Positions 26,196 to 37,396 of a stretch of DNA of 64,000 nucleotides are shown here, one piece after another. Source of the stretch: Porodaedalea pini. Taxonomy: Eukaryota; Basidiomycota; Agaricomycetes; Hymenochaetales; Hymenochaetaceae. The stretch is taken from assembly GCA_002794775.1 (NCBI GenBank), contig NBAY01000007.1, positions 248,001 to 312,000 on the forward strand, written 5' to 3'. The position numbers and the translations under genes are program-made. Under the pieces are notes generated by a model. That model was not told where the DNA came from. It searched no databases and saw nothing but the letters and a program-made list of their open reading frames with translations. Numbering within the stretch: the first letter of the stretch is position 1; each line of letters begins with the position of its first letter.

Positions 26196-27459
26196 CTTGC
26201 TCTATCGTGTCGGCCTCCTCGGTCGTGAAAGCGTCGTGGTCGTGAGTGATAGAAATGAAGAAGCGACAGACAGAAGGGAACGCTCTGCGGCTCGATAGAA
26301 AAGGCCAAAGGCTGCTTCTAGTTATATCTTTTGGAGAGTCAAGGACCCGCCGGGAGCCGGAAAATGATAACATTTTTTGAGCGGAGCGCAGATAAGATCA
26401 CGACGAAGAGTTCTTGGATGCTCACGGGGCCAGGAAAGAGCGAGCAATGAATTGGAAGAAGGACGGATCGGTTGCACGCTCCAATGTAATCAGAGCAAAA
26501 GTAGGTCACCCGCGCCTTCGTATACCGTTTGTGCGGCCCGGGAGAATTGATCCCGCCGTTTTCTATGCATGTTGTCTAGGCGTTGTTGAAGAACAGCCCG
26601 AGCGACCGCGCAAAGGCGATCACGGAGCGGGATCCATGCGAGGGGTTGCAGACGGACTGGCCGCTGCGACCTGAGGGGCGAAAAAAAAACAAATGATCGC
26701 TTGCTGACATCGCCCCTTAAGCCTGAGCTTTCTGGCATTTTGGAGGGAAGTTTGATAGCTGCTACGATCCGACTCACGCGGAATATGAAAGGTCGGCAAA
26801 ACGAAGCTACACAGGTTTCTCTCCCCTGGAAAAGAGAGGGATTGAAAGCATCTATATATCAATATAGTCAGCAGTCTAGAGAACGAGGTTAAGAAAAGAA
26901 TTTTGAAAACATCAAATTTTAACTGTCTCCGAAGCACGTGATTATAGAAGTCGACACGTTCCGCGACGCGTCTGTCACCTGACCCATTTGAATAGCATTG
27001 CCCTTTGCTAAAATTCAGTTTTCCCTATTCTGTATTACTATTGCTATACTGTATACATATCCTACTCTCACTTCCCATCATGCATATTGTTCCCAGTACT
27101 TACTAGTACTAGTGGGGGTTTGCACCACTTGTGGCCCACGTAACAAAGCTTACTGTACGATACGCTCAGCCTAAGGAGTACGATGGGAGCGCATTTTTTG
27201 CACTGCCACAGCAGCTATACTAATGTTGATCCTCTGATTTACCTGTTTTGCAACTCCGTTCACTACTGAGCGGTCGACAATGGAAGTGCTCGTCCGCTCC
27301 TTGCGATATTGGCACGGATTGTATTATGACATTTCGCTGACGCATCCGACACCAGCGGTCGAAGGTCGTGAAATATATCAAGAGAGCGAAAGAGCTTGAG
27401 GAGCAGTCAAGATCTCTGACATCCCCCTAAACGTCGGTGTAACGAAAGTGGCTGATACT
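26196..27459. promoter_or_regulatory. Divergent promoter region between MFS gene and monooxygenase copy 2
   Basis: About 1.26 kb between two outward-facing starts, with no coding signal. It would serve both genes if they share control. No specific binding site could be assigned. Confidence 0.4.
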
Positions 27460-29050
27460 ATGACATCCATTAGAGTTGCGATCATCGGTGCAGGCATTGC
27501 TGGGCCCGTCCTCGCAATGCTTTTGAAGTAGAAAGGCTACGATCCGGTTCTGTATGGACGGTCTGAAGGTGTCACTACAACAGGCCTTAGTCTTCTGTGG
27601 GCCTCTCTCCCCTGTTCCAATTGCTCGACGCATGCTAACACGCACGTACACCCTCCGTTCATCGCCCTCAGCCTGCAACCAAACGGTATGAAAGTCCTCC
27701 GCCTCATCCCGGGCCTCCTCGAGTCTCTCACGGGCAGGCATGTTACACACCACGCGCTCTTCTCGACTGTCACCAACCGCACGCTCGCACTGCACGACGC
27801 CCCCACTCGTACGGCTTTGCGCTACGGTTCTGGGCTCAAGCACGGAATGCATGGCGTGCAGCGCGAGGCGTTCCAGCGTGCGCTCATCGAGCAGGCCACA
27901 GCGCGCGGTGTGCCCATTCATTGGGGACACAGCCTCGAGGGGCTGGAGGAGCATGAAGGTGACAGCCAAGGCGGCGAGGCGTGGGTAGAGATACGCTTCA
28001 CGAACGGCGAGACGGCGCGCGCGAGCTTTGTCGTTGGATGTGATGGGACGCATAGTAGCACACGAACGGTGCTCTTTGGGGAGATGAAGCCCGAATTCAC
28101 AGGGAAAGTCCAGGTGAAGCTTCACTGTCCAGGATACAATGATTGTTGCTTAGTAAACTATCTGCGGTGAAGACGGGTGGTATGTCCCCGCGCCCTCTGA
28201 ACCTGAAGGATATAGACGGATTTTGCAACTTCTTGGGAACCAATGCGCACATGATCGCCTATCCGATTACGAACGAGCACTACTCGTGGGCGTACGTTCT
28301 TCTGCTTTGCTGGTGCGGCGCTGGATGTTAATGAAAGTTATTGACTTTATAGCATAACGCAGCCTGAAGAAGAAGGTAACGAGTCGTGGCGTTCCATCGA
28401 CGAGAAGCAGAAAGAGGCGTTCAAGGCGGGCCCCTTCGCAAAGTGGAGTTTAGGTGCAGGCGAAATGGTGCAGACGACCGTGAAGGTCATCAAGGTGGGT
28501 TTGCCGTTCCCGTCTTTCCTTCCTAATCACTTGCGGTACTGAATAAACTGGACATCGAATTTTTAGTATGGCCTTTATGACCGTGCGGAACTGAAGACTT
28601 GGCACAAAGGCCGCGTCGTATTGCTCGGCGACGCCGCACATCCTACGACACCCGTACGTACAGTGGACTCCCTGAGCACCAATCCCAGGCCTTAAGCCGC
28701 ATCGTATCACTTTCTTATAGCATCTAGGCCAAGGCGCGAACCAAGCCTTCGAAGACATATATCACCTCGTGCGTGCGCTTGTCGCACACCACCCGACCGC
28801 ATCCACGCCGCCCACGACAGTGCAGCTCAGCTCTGCCTTTGCAGACTACGAACGCGCACGCCTGCCACGCAGCGCGGAGATGGTGCGTAAGGCGCACGAG
28901 CGTGGAGAGCTGCGCATCGATGGTAATGTCGACCCGGAGGCTGTGTCACGCCGCGAGGGGGCATGGACGGCAATGTGGGACGAGGAAAATATATGGAAGG
29001 AAATGGATGCATATTCGCGTGGACCGTATGAGGGCGAAAGCGAAATATAA
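27460..29050 (+). pseudogene. FAD-dependent monooxygenase, copy 2, with in-frame TAG
   Basis: Close paralogue of the gene at 20346-21944, in opposite orientation and with the same exon pattern. It begins MTSIRVAIIGAGIAGPVLAM at 27460, with the canonical GxGxxG. Codon 24 (27529-27531) is TAG where copy 1 has CAG (LLKQKGYDPV). The rest is open: LQPNGMKVLRLIPGLLE, VVGCDGTHSSTR, AHMIAYPITNEHYSWA, VVLLGDAAHPT, HLGQGANQAFEDIYHLVR, and the end SRGPYEGESEI at 29050. Only one lesion is seen, so loss of function is recent or the base is an error. A later ATG would remove the FAD-binding motif, so rescue by re-initiation is unlikely. Confidence 0.8.
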
Positions 29051-29302
29051 CGTTGATCATTAGTATACTTACCACTAGCCTTAGGACCTAGGTTCCAGGT
29101 CATTCCGTTAACATTAATGTTCACCAGTATGCTGCAACGAGCATATAGTTTCAGGTCTTGCAGGGTCCATTTGACGTTAGGCGCCGGATAAAAGAGTGCT
29201 GTGGTCTAGAGAAATCCAATCAAAGAAGCAAGAGAAAACAGGCAATATTCCTATTCCGCGTAGAGTATAGATGGTATGTAGAAAAGCACATGTATAGATC
29301 AG

Positions 29303-29996
29303 TCATACAGCAGACTGTCGCGAGCCCGCCATACGGTCCGCAGCCTACAGAGATGCGTGTCCTACGCGTCAGCGCATCATACGGAAGAGAAAGTGCAAAA
29401 CTTGGTAGGGACGCACGTCTCGGACATAAGGCATGGATAAGAGCGTCCCGATGAATGGAACCTGGCGCAGGAACGTGAGAATTACGGGGAAAAAGTCTCT
29501 GGACAAAGTAACGAAAGACGGAAAATATCAGCATATATAATCTCAGAATACCCGCGAAACGAAGATACTCACCCGAAGAGATTAAGGAACCCGAACGTCT
29601 CGACGACGACACCGACGAATGGCCACTTGAAAAATACGAGCAGGACGCCGCCAAAGAAACAAAGTGTACCACGCAGCTTCTGCTTGCGCGCGAAGAAGTA
29701 GAATGTCTTGTGCGGGCCGATGATGAGCGTGATACCGGAAAGGAACAGGACCTGCGTGCAAGCACGAGTAGCTCAGGATCAACAACAGAGAGCAGCACAT
29801 GAAGAGCACGAACGTTCCCAAGAGCGAGCAAGCTCCCGTCAAAGAAGAGGATGACGCCGAGCAGCATGAACAGCCCGCCGAACGAGGTCAGCGCAACGCC
29901 GATTTCTGCACGAAAAACGCGTCCATAGTCAGTGGCACTTTCACTTTTAAACAACACGAACACATTAGACGAACTTTGAGCATCTGTGAGCCACAT
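29303..29996 (-). CDS. GOT1: Golgi vesicle transport protein GOT1
   Basis: Small tetra-spanning protein of the GOT1 family, acting in ER-Golgi traffic with Sft2-like function. The start MWLTDAQK at 29996 is followed, after an intron, by IGVALTSFGGLFMLLGVILF and DGSLLALGN. The next exons read VLFLSGITLIIGPHKTFYFF, ARKQKLRGTLCFFGGVLLVF and KWPFVGVVVETFGFLNLFG. Another exon reads DFFPVILTFLRQVPFIGTL. The last small exon, from a TAG acceptor near 29345, gives AADRMAGSRQSAV with TGA at 29303. About 140 residues, the usual length. The family signature is complete. Confidence 0.92.
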
Positions 29997-30308
29997 TTTC
30001 ACTATTTCCAAGTGTCGTTACGGAGCACACGTCAAAACCTTCTTTGCTGCCAGCAGGCAGAGACCGTCGACGTCGTTCTTAAAGTTAAACCTCGCTGAGA
30101 ATTGTTCGTGAATGCCACGTACGAAGGCGCAGCGTCATCCGCGTTTGGATCGACGCGATCGACGAACACGTGACTATCATTTATTTCTGCATGACAACGC
30201 GCGAATCTTCCTTCTTGTCCTTCCATGACCGGAAGGACCAGCAAATTACTAGATTTCTCTCTGTTCTGGAGCTGAAATACTCTTCGAAGCTCAGTTAACA
30301 TCTGACAT

Positions 30309-32195
30309 TCACTGCTCAAGTGCTATTGCAATGCTCGTCAAAAAGTCACACCTCTCCTGTTGATCCGTGGGCACCGTCTCCATCCTGGTCGCATTCGTCT
30401 CGAACAGTATTCTCTGCTTTTGCTCTTTAAAGGGTTTCCACTTGGGCGTCCCAACTGCGCGATGCGTGTTCGGATCGAATGATCTTATGAAGCTCGTCCA
30501 GTAGCCCTGTATTACGGGGATAATTGCGGCATTGGTCGTGAAGTAACTTGCGGGTGGGGCACTATTCGTGCTGTTCAGACCCCATATTGCTGCTACTTCA
30601 ACAGTGTGTGGGACACCAAGGCCTGCTGCTACTTGGTCTGGGTCCGTGACGTTGTAGCTATAGCATGCACATCGTCAATGTTTTTTTCTGGAAGCCGGGC
30701 TATAGAAACGCTCACTGGTATAACCAGTTGGGAAGCGGTCTTCTGAATTGTCGTATTTTCCCGCTGATGAAGATTCCGGGACAGTTGTACCGCATCTCAC
30801 CGTACGCAGTTGCTGCAGCGAAATAGAACGCGCCGTGGTTTGGGAACTGGTCCGATTCGGGATAGAATTTGTTGATGGTCTCGAGGGCACTGGCGTTCAG
30901 GTTAAAGAAGTTATCAAGCAAGAAGTTGTCCATGTCCGACGTAGTGTTCAGGTCCGTCGGTGTGAATATTGTTCCTGGAAATTGTTGAATTTATCAGATC
31001 CTCTGCTTCAGCCTGCTCGATGTTTACCTTCATTTGTGTCGTCGCTAGAAGATGTGAGCGTGCAGTTGCGAGCGAAATATTATGTTCACATACCCAAATA
31101 CTGAAGGCACCTTTACAAATTTCCCCTGCTCAAACAGCCTGAATGGAAAGTCAGACAGGAAGTCCCCATCCACGATCGCTCCATATAGGAAGTTCGGTGG
31201 GTTGTTTCGTCCAGGGAAGGGGATCGCAATATTGTTGTTCTGTAAGATGCTTATGTCCAGTGCACGAAGACATGCGAGCGAATCGGTCGAATTCGCACAG
31301 CCCACACGCTCGACGAGTGCGTCGTACTCGAATTGGGCTTCCGAAACGGTCAGAATGGGTGGGAAGGACTGCGACTCGCCGATGACGGCGTGGAAGAGGT
31401 CCGTCGGAGCGCCGGAGAACGCGGTGAGATGGAGCGTGATCGACTGAGCTCCCGCACTGTCTCCGGCGAGGGCGACGTGCGCTGGATCACCACCGAACTG
31501 AGCAGGGTCCTTAGTCTGACTTTCCTGGCGTGTGAAGGCCCAACGTCAAACGTACCTTGGAAATGTGCTCGTGCACCCACTCAAGCGCCTTTCGCTGGTC
31601 GAGAATTCCTACATTAATATTGCCATTGCCTTGTACCTCCTTGCTCGCAAGGAATCCATACGGGCCGACGCGGTAGTTGTGCGTCACGACTACCATGTCC
31701 ATATCCGCCGCTTTGATCAGCTCTGACGCATTATAGTTCGCGTTCGAGAGGGAGTTAAGCCCGCCGCCTTGCAGAAAGAACATCACGGGAAGTTTCGAGT
31801 CAGTCGACGCGTTCGAGGGCGCAAAAACGTCGAGGAAGAGGCAATCCTCAGACTTGCCAGCCGCAGGAAAGGCTGTGCCTGTGCTCAGGCAGATTAGGCC
31901 GTGCTGAGTATCGTAAGAAGCACTTCGTCATCTGCAACTGCCTGATGAGGAAAGCAAGTCAGCGTACCTCGTCTGCAACTTGGACTGTGTCATTGATCGG
32001 CGGGTTGGCGGGCGCGCGAAAACGCAAGTCACCGAGCGGGGGCGCAGCGAACCGGATCCCGAGCCATTGACTGATCCCGTTCGGGAGCGCCGTACCGAGG
32101 TATTTCGTGTTCCCCACATCCACTAGCGGGTCAACGGCTAGCGCAATGCCAGCGTAGATTGTAGCAGCGAGAAGCGTTGCTGTAGAAGTACACAT
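30309..32195 (-). CDS. Secreted type-B carboxylesterase/lipase, copy A
   Basis: Alpha/beta hydrolase of the cholinesterase-like family (CE10 type). A hydrophobic signal peptide (ATLLAATIYAGIALA) precedes VDPLVDVGNTKYLGTALPNG. Oxyanion-region sequence is FFLQGGGL, with Gln where many relatives have His. The nucleophile elbow is LAGDSAGAQS. Later blocks are GRNNPPNFLYGAIVDGDFL (with the acid region nearby), a 17-base micro-exon coding DDTNE, then FYFAAATAYGEMRYNCPGIF and GYWTSFIRSFDPNTHR. That is followed by stop TGA at 30309. About 540 residues, several NxS/T glycosylation sites. Copy B lies inverted at 35090-36986. Substrate unknown; secreted esterases of this type act on acyl esters in plant or fungal material. 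Confidence 0.9.
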
Positions 32196-33659
32196 AGCCT
32201 ATTAACCTCCTGCTTTCTGTGTTTCGAGTGTGAGGGACGTGGGGGTTGTCCTTACCTCTGCGTGTCGAAATCCGAAGCAAGTTTTATATGCCGCATTCAT
32301 CATCTATTCCGTTCCTTATTTCCCGGGAGTCCACCCAGATGCGCTCACGCGCCACCAAGACGGCTGTTCCTGGCGCACGTAAATCGGTTTAGCCATAAGC
32401 CAATGCGAAGCTGCATCAGCAGACCTTTCGGAGGTAGAAATTACTAGAATTCCGCACTGCTGTGTGCATGATGTCGGACAGCGTTGTCGGTGGTTGGAGG
32501 GAGCCGTTACTGGATCTGTCAATTCAACGCAGCCTACATGCCAGTCTCTAGCATTATTATCAGATAGAGCTCACGAAAGCCTGCATTATCCGAGTCTAAG
32601 ATACTAGTAACCAAATAAGCATGGCTCGACTGCGGTCTTCCGGCTGTTTTTCCCCTTCCGAATTGCGTCTGTGCACCGGCAGCCGGGCGCTAACTCGGAC
32701 CGGTGTCGTCGTTTCTTAATCTTACTCTAGAGTTTGATTGCATCTTTGGCGAGTAGCTGTTGGGACTTTAGCTGAACCACGATTTCCAATCAATCTTTCA
32801 GGCTACGAGCTTTTGACTATGGAGCCTTCACGTTATCAGTGCAAATTAGTAGTACCAAATTGTGGCCCAGCCCCGATGTCCCTTTCTCTACTTTCTCGAA
32901 TAGCGTTGCGAGATAGAGCCGCAGATAAATTAATATTTATCAGACCTAGTTCATCTGTTTGACTTTGCTAAGTCCCAAGTAAAGGTAGAAAGATGTCGAT
33001 GTAAATCTCGTATCATTTGATGCTATGCATATCTACATCGCCTTGCACCCTTCTTACATAGCCAGGCTGATAATTACTATAATGTAGCAATTGTACTGTA
33101 TGAGTCGAACCTGAGATTAAGTGAAATCCTAGATCTCGCTAGACGGAGTCTCCGGCCGGATAGCAAATTTAGTAATAAGAGTGGTCTCGTAAACAATAGA
33201 CAACTTCTCATAAACAGAGAGACTGGAGAGTTTGCAGAATAAGGGGAAGCAGGATAGTACTTACCGTCTCACTTCTAAAGAGACAGACTGATCAGATTTG
33301 ACTCGCGATATCCGACCAACGCGACTCGGAGCATGCTTTAGGCCGTAATCTTCTCTGCGATATTCCAGCATAGACGAGTCGCTTCGCGTCTAATGGGATG
33401 TACAGCTTAGTACGAAACAAGGCAAATTGGTCGAAAGAGCACGAATTGCGAAAGTGGATCGTTCTTCAAGTTCGAAGCACACCATGATCTGGACCCAGGG
33501 CCGCTTCAACATTTAGCACGATTCAGGAACCGTGATCAACTTTTCCTCAGCTCAAGGGTGAGTCACGAAGTGGATTGTGATATCTCTAGATCTCTGTGCC
33601 TAGCGTATCATCAGATTCTAACGGGAAGACGTTCATGATAATCAGAGTCTTGCCATGTA
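32196..33659. other. Intergenic upstream of esterase A
   Basis: No gene recognised in about 1.46 kb. The first 100 bases are presumably the promoter of esterase A. Confidence 0.4.
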
Positions 33660-34326
33660 CAGTATTCAACCCCTCCTTCGAATACCACCCTTCCTTCGAA
33701 CAGGAGGTATTATTGGCCTCAATTTTCACTAAATTGCTGCAAACAAAAACCAGTAGGCTAAGATAAATGACCTCTACCTGCATGCAAAATTTGAAGACAA
33801 GATATGCAGTTGATGAGTGTAGGGGTGCAGAACAGTTAGGATTTTTTATGTTTTCCCAAACAGGGGCTAAGGTAATTCAGACCATTTGATTTATGGAGAT
33901 GAATGTTTTCTATTTTGAAGGCACTATTAGACAAATAAGATGTTTTAGAAACCTTTATCATAGTCCAATTAGAGAACAGATGAAGGGTGTGAACAGAGCT
34001 AGCAGAAAACCTGGGGAAAGGTGCTGTGAGCATGATCATTTGATGGAGGACGTGACTACATAGTACTCCGATTGGCCAGTCATTGAGTCAAGGCATTTTG
34101 TGATGTTGTTACGGTGTTCGAAGGAGCCATGTTTGTGACAATTCTCATGTTTTTAGTGTTGTTGAATTATACATTTTATTTCCGACTTTCATGCTCTCAA
34201 AGAAATCAAGCACGTCAAGAAGATGAGGAGGGACCATCAAGATTTTTTTTTGGAGAAAACATATTTAGAATTGTGGAATGGAAAAATCAAACACTGAGAG
34301 GTGTTCGAAGGAGGGGTTGAGTACTG
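33660..34326. mobile_element. Non-autonomous TA-inserting TIR element (pogo/mariner-type MITE), copy 1
   Basis: A 667-base AT-rich segment bounded by near-perfect terminal inverted repeats. The left end begins CAGTATTCAACCCCTCCTTC and the right end reads, inverted, CAGTACTCAACCCCTCCTTC; the match extends to about 28 bases with three differences. TA dinucleotides flank both ends (33658-33659 and 34327-34328), as expected for Tc1/mariner-type insertion. CAG..CTG termini suit the pogo branch. No transposase is encoded; short frames inside show no family motif. Confidence 0.82.
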
Positions 34327-34591
34327 TAGTCCTACATGCATCTTCGACTGGATTCTGAAGCTTTGACATATCTTACTCTTTTTCGAAAAAAGCTTTAGGT
34401 TGACTGTATTGAGCGGCATCAATTGGATCTCATTTTATGAGTGGGAGCAAACGTGATTGAGTGATCAAGATCAATTGTTGCGACTCGATCTCACAAATTG
34501 TAAAGTTTCGCTGAGTGTAGGTGCACGCAGATCCGTCGATCCTTATGTGCTATGTGCGAATGCTTCAAGCCGAAAAGCGTGGACATTTCTA

Positions 34592-34739
34592 AGCGTCCAG
34601 CGCACGGGCACGAGTGCTATGTACGTTCAACAGCTTCTTGCTCCACCTTCAGCCCCGCACACAAGCGTTGAGCGCACGGGCACTAGTACTATACACGATC
34701 AACAGCTTCTCGCTCCACCTTCAGCCCCGTACACAGCCT
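34592..34739. repeat. Two imperfect 72-base tandem units
   Basis: Units begin at about 34592 and 34664. Shared blocks are GCGCACGGGCAC, CAACAGCTTCT and CTCCACCTTCAGCCCCG, in the same order and spacing. Roughly nine positions in ten match by eye. Confidence 0.75.
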
Positions 34740-34891
34740 TGTGACAAGTCTTACATGTCGCATCAGAGCGCCTGCACCGGCTTCCTGTATATAAGGACAT
34801 GCATAACTCGGAGAAAGGGCCAGCCGCCTCCTTTATTCCGATCCAGACTAGCGCATATAAAGCGCCAGTCATTCCCACTAGCCACCTCAGC

Positions 34892-35039
34892 CCTGTACTA
34901 TCACTACGACTGAGGTGAGCTTTCTGAAAGCACAGTATCCGTTATTTTCATTCTCACTTTCATTATGTAGAACTATCATACACAGGTATATATACAAGAG
35001 TCCTGTACTATCACTACGACTGAGAACTATCATACACAG
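34892..35039. repeat. Direct repeat pair, period about 110 bases, in the esterase B leader
   Basis: CTGTACTATCACTACGACTG occurs at 34893 and 35003. GAACTATCATACACAG occurs at 34970 and 35024. In the second copy the two blocks abut, so a segment between them has been lost or was inserted in the first. Confidence 0.7.
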
Positions 35040-35089
35040 AAACGAAAAAGCACCGTCTCTTCTGTCAATTTCAGCAGGAACATTCGACC

Positions 35090-36986
35090 ATGCGCGCATC
35101 TATAACAGCGCTTGTACAAGTTGTAATCATTTTCACCGGCCTCAGCATCGACCTCGCACAAGCCGTTGACCCGTTAGTAGATGTTGGAAATACGAAGTAT
35201 CTCGGAACGGCGCTCCCGAACGGGATTAGCCAGTGGCTCGGGATTCGATTCGCTGCGCCGCCGCTTGGGGACCTGCGCTTTCGCGCGCCCGCCGACCCAC
35301 CGGTGAACGATACGGTCCAAGTTGCAGATGAGGTGCGTCGCCCCACCAGTATTTGCAGCTGATGACCTGAGGAATTGTCTGTCGTTAGCATGGCCTAATC
35401 TGCCTGGCCACAGGTGCACACTTCCCTGCATCCGAGGAGTCGGAGGACTGCCTGTTCCTCGACATCTTCGCGCCCTCAAACGCGTCGACTGACTCGAAGC
35501 TTCCCGTGATGTTCTTCCTGCAGGGCGGCGGGCTTAACAAGCTGTCGAACGCGAACTATAACGGTTCTGCTCTGATTCAGGCGGCTGATATGGACATGGT
35601 CGTCGTGACGCACAATTATCGCGTCGGTCCGTACGGATTCCTCGCAAGCAAGGAGGTGCAAAGCGATGGCGACATTAATGTCGGGTTGCTTGACCAGCGC
35701 AAGGCGCTACAATGGGTGCATGACCATATCTCTCAGGTGTGTCGGACTTCGGCTTTGGCACTTTCGCATGGAAGCGATTCTAACAGGAAACTTGTTTAGT
35801 TCGGCGGTGATCCAGCGCACGTCGCCCTCGCCGGAGACAGTGGCGGAGCTGAGTCGATCACGCTCCATCTCACCGCGTTCTCCGGCGCTCCGACGGACCT
35901 CTTCCACGCCGTCATTGGCGAGTCGCAGTCCTTCCCACCCATTCTGACCGTTTCGGGAGCCCAATTCGAGTACGACGCACTGGTCGAGCGTGTGGGCTGT
36001 GCAAACTCGACTGATTCGCTTGCGTGTCTTCGCGCTCTGGACATCAAGACCTTGCAGAACAACAATATTGCGATCCCCTTCCCTGGACGGAACAACCCGC
36101 CGAACTACCTGTATGGAGCGATCGTGGATGGGGACTTCCTGCCTGACTTGCCATTCAGACTATTTGAGCAAGGGAAGTTCGTAAAGGTGCCTTCGGTATT
36201 TGGGTATGTGGATATTATATTTCACTCGCACCTGTACGCTTACATCTTCTAGTGACGACACAAATGAAGGTGAACAATCACCAAACTGAACAAGAACAAA
36301 ATTTGAAATTTAATAAAATAGGAACTATATTCACGCCGACGAACCTGAATACCACATCGGACATGGACAACTTCCTGCTCGATAATTTCCCTAACCTGAA
36401 CGCCAGTGCCCTCGAGACCATCAACAACTTCTATCCCGAATCGGAGCAGTTCGCACACCACGGCCCGTTCTATTTCGCTGCAGCAACTGCGTATGGTGAG
36501 ATGCGGTACAACTGTCCCGGGATCTTCATCAGCGGACAAATACGACAATTCAGAAGCCCGCTTCCCAACTGGTTGTACCAGTGAGTAGCATTGTCTGCAG
36601 TTAAACGTTTTGCTAAACATGTTGACGACATGTGCGTTAGCTATAACGTCAAGGACCCGAAACAAGTCTCTCAAGGCAAAGGTGTTCCGCATACCGTCGA
36701 AGTACCCGCAATCTGGGGACTAAATAGCACAACCAGCAAACCACCCGCGAGCTACTTCACGACCAACGCTGCGATTGTCCCCGTGATGCAAGGCTACTGG
36801 ACGAGCTTCATACGTTCGTTCGATCCAAATACACATCGTGCGGCTGGGACTCCCGAGTGGAAGCCATTTGACGGGGCGCAGAGGATATTGTTCGAGACGA
36901 ATGCCACTAGGATGGAAACGGTGCCCTCGGATCAGCAGGAGAGGTGTGCCTTTTTAACGAGCATTGCAATCGGACTTGACCAGTAA
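35090..36986 (+). CDS. Secreted type-B carboxylesterase/lipase, copy B
   Basis: Paralogue of copy A with the same intron positions. The signal peptide ITALVQVVIIFTGLSIDLAQ leads to AVDPLVDVGNTKYLGTALP. An intron follows VADE, then HGLICLATGAHFPASEESED, FFLQGGGLNKLSNANYNGS and VVVTHNYRVGPYGFLASKE. The nucleophile elbow is LAGDSGGAES; the base after the Ser codon gives Gly where copy A has Ala. The 17-base micro-exon is at 36253-36269. Then GTIFTPTNLNTTSDMDNFL, FYFAAATAYGEMRYNCPGIF, TVEVPAIWGLNSTTSKPPAS and the end LTSIAIGLDQ, stop TAA at 36984. All junctions keep frame. No lesion seen, so both copies may be active. Confidence 0.9.
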
Positions 36987-37396
36987 ATATTGAGGAGAAA
37001 ACGCATCAGCATCTACGTAGGAATGAGTGTATTAATATTATTATTAATTCTGCGAAGTGGTTACAAAGCATATGATCACGTGTTCCCAAAGCCCCTTATC
37101 CTTTTATCACAGACAAGTTTGACAACCGGAGATAATCATTGTACTCGAAGGCTTCCAAACCAACGTCTCATAGAAAGCTCATCGCATGAACAATACAAGT
37201 ATCAAATCAAGACAGCGATACTCGGACTACTGTGCAACTATTAGTACAGAATAAAACAACATCATCACCAAGAGGGATTAAAGAATGTCTACTAAGCGTC
37301 AGAAATGAAGTCTTGTGCATAAGATACATCCAAGGGCACGTTAGGAAACGTTCACTGTTCATGCGTCTCGGTCCAGGTCGTAACGGAAGAATCGTT
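36987..37396. other. Short 3'-3' intergenic interval
   Basis: About 410 bases between the convergent ends of esterase B and the fasciclin gene. No feature seen. Confidence 0.4.

Larger units (their letters stand above)
34327..35089 (+). promoter_or_regulatory. Repeat-rich upstream region of esterase B
   Basis: Intergenic stretch between the small TIR element and the esterase B start. It contains two sets of short repeats listed separately and a TATATAA-like box (34852-34860 area). A TATATATAC stretch lies near 34987. It presumably includes the promoter and 5' leader of esterase B. Confidence 0.4.
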
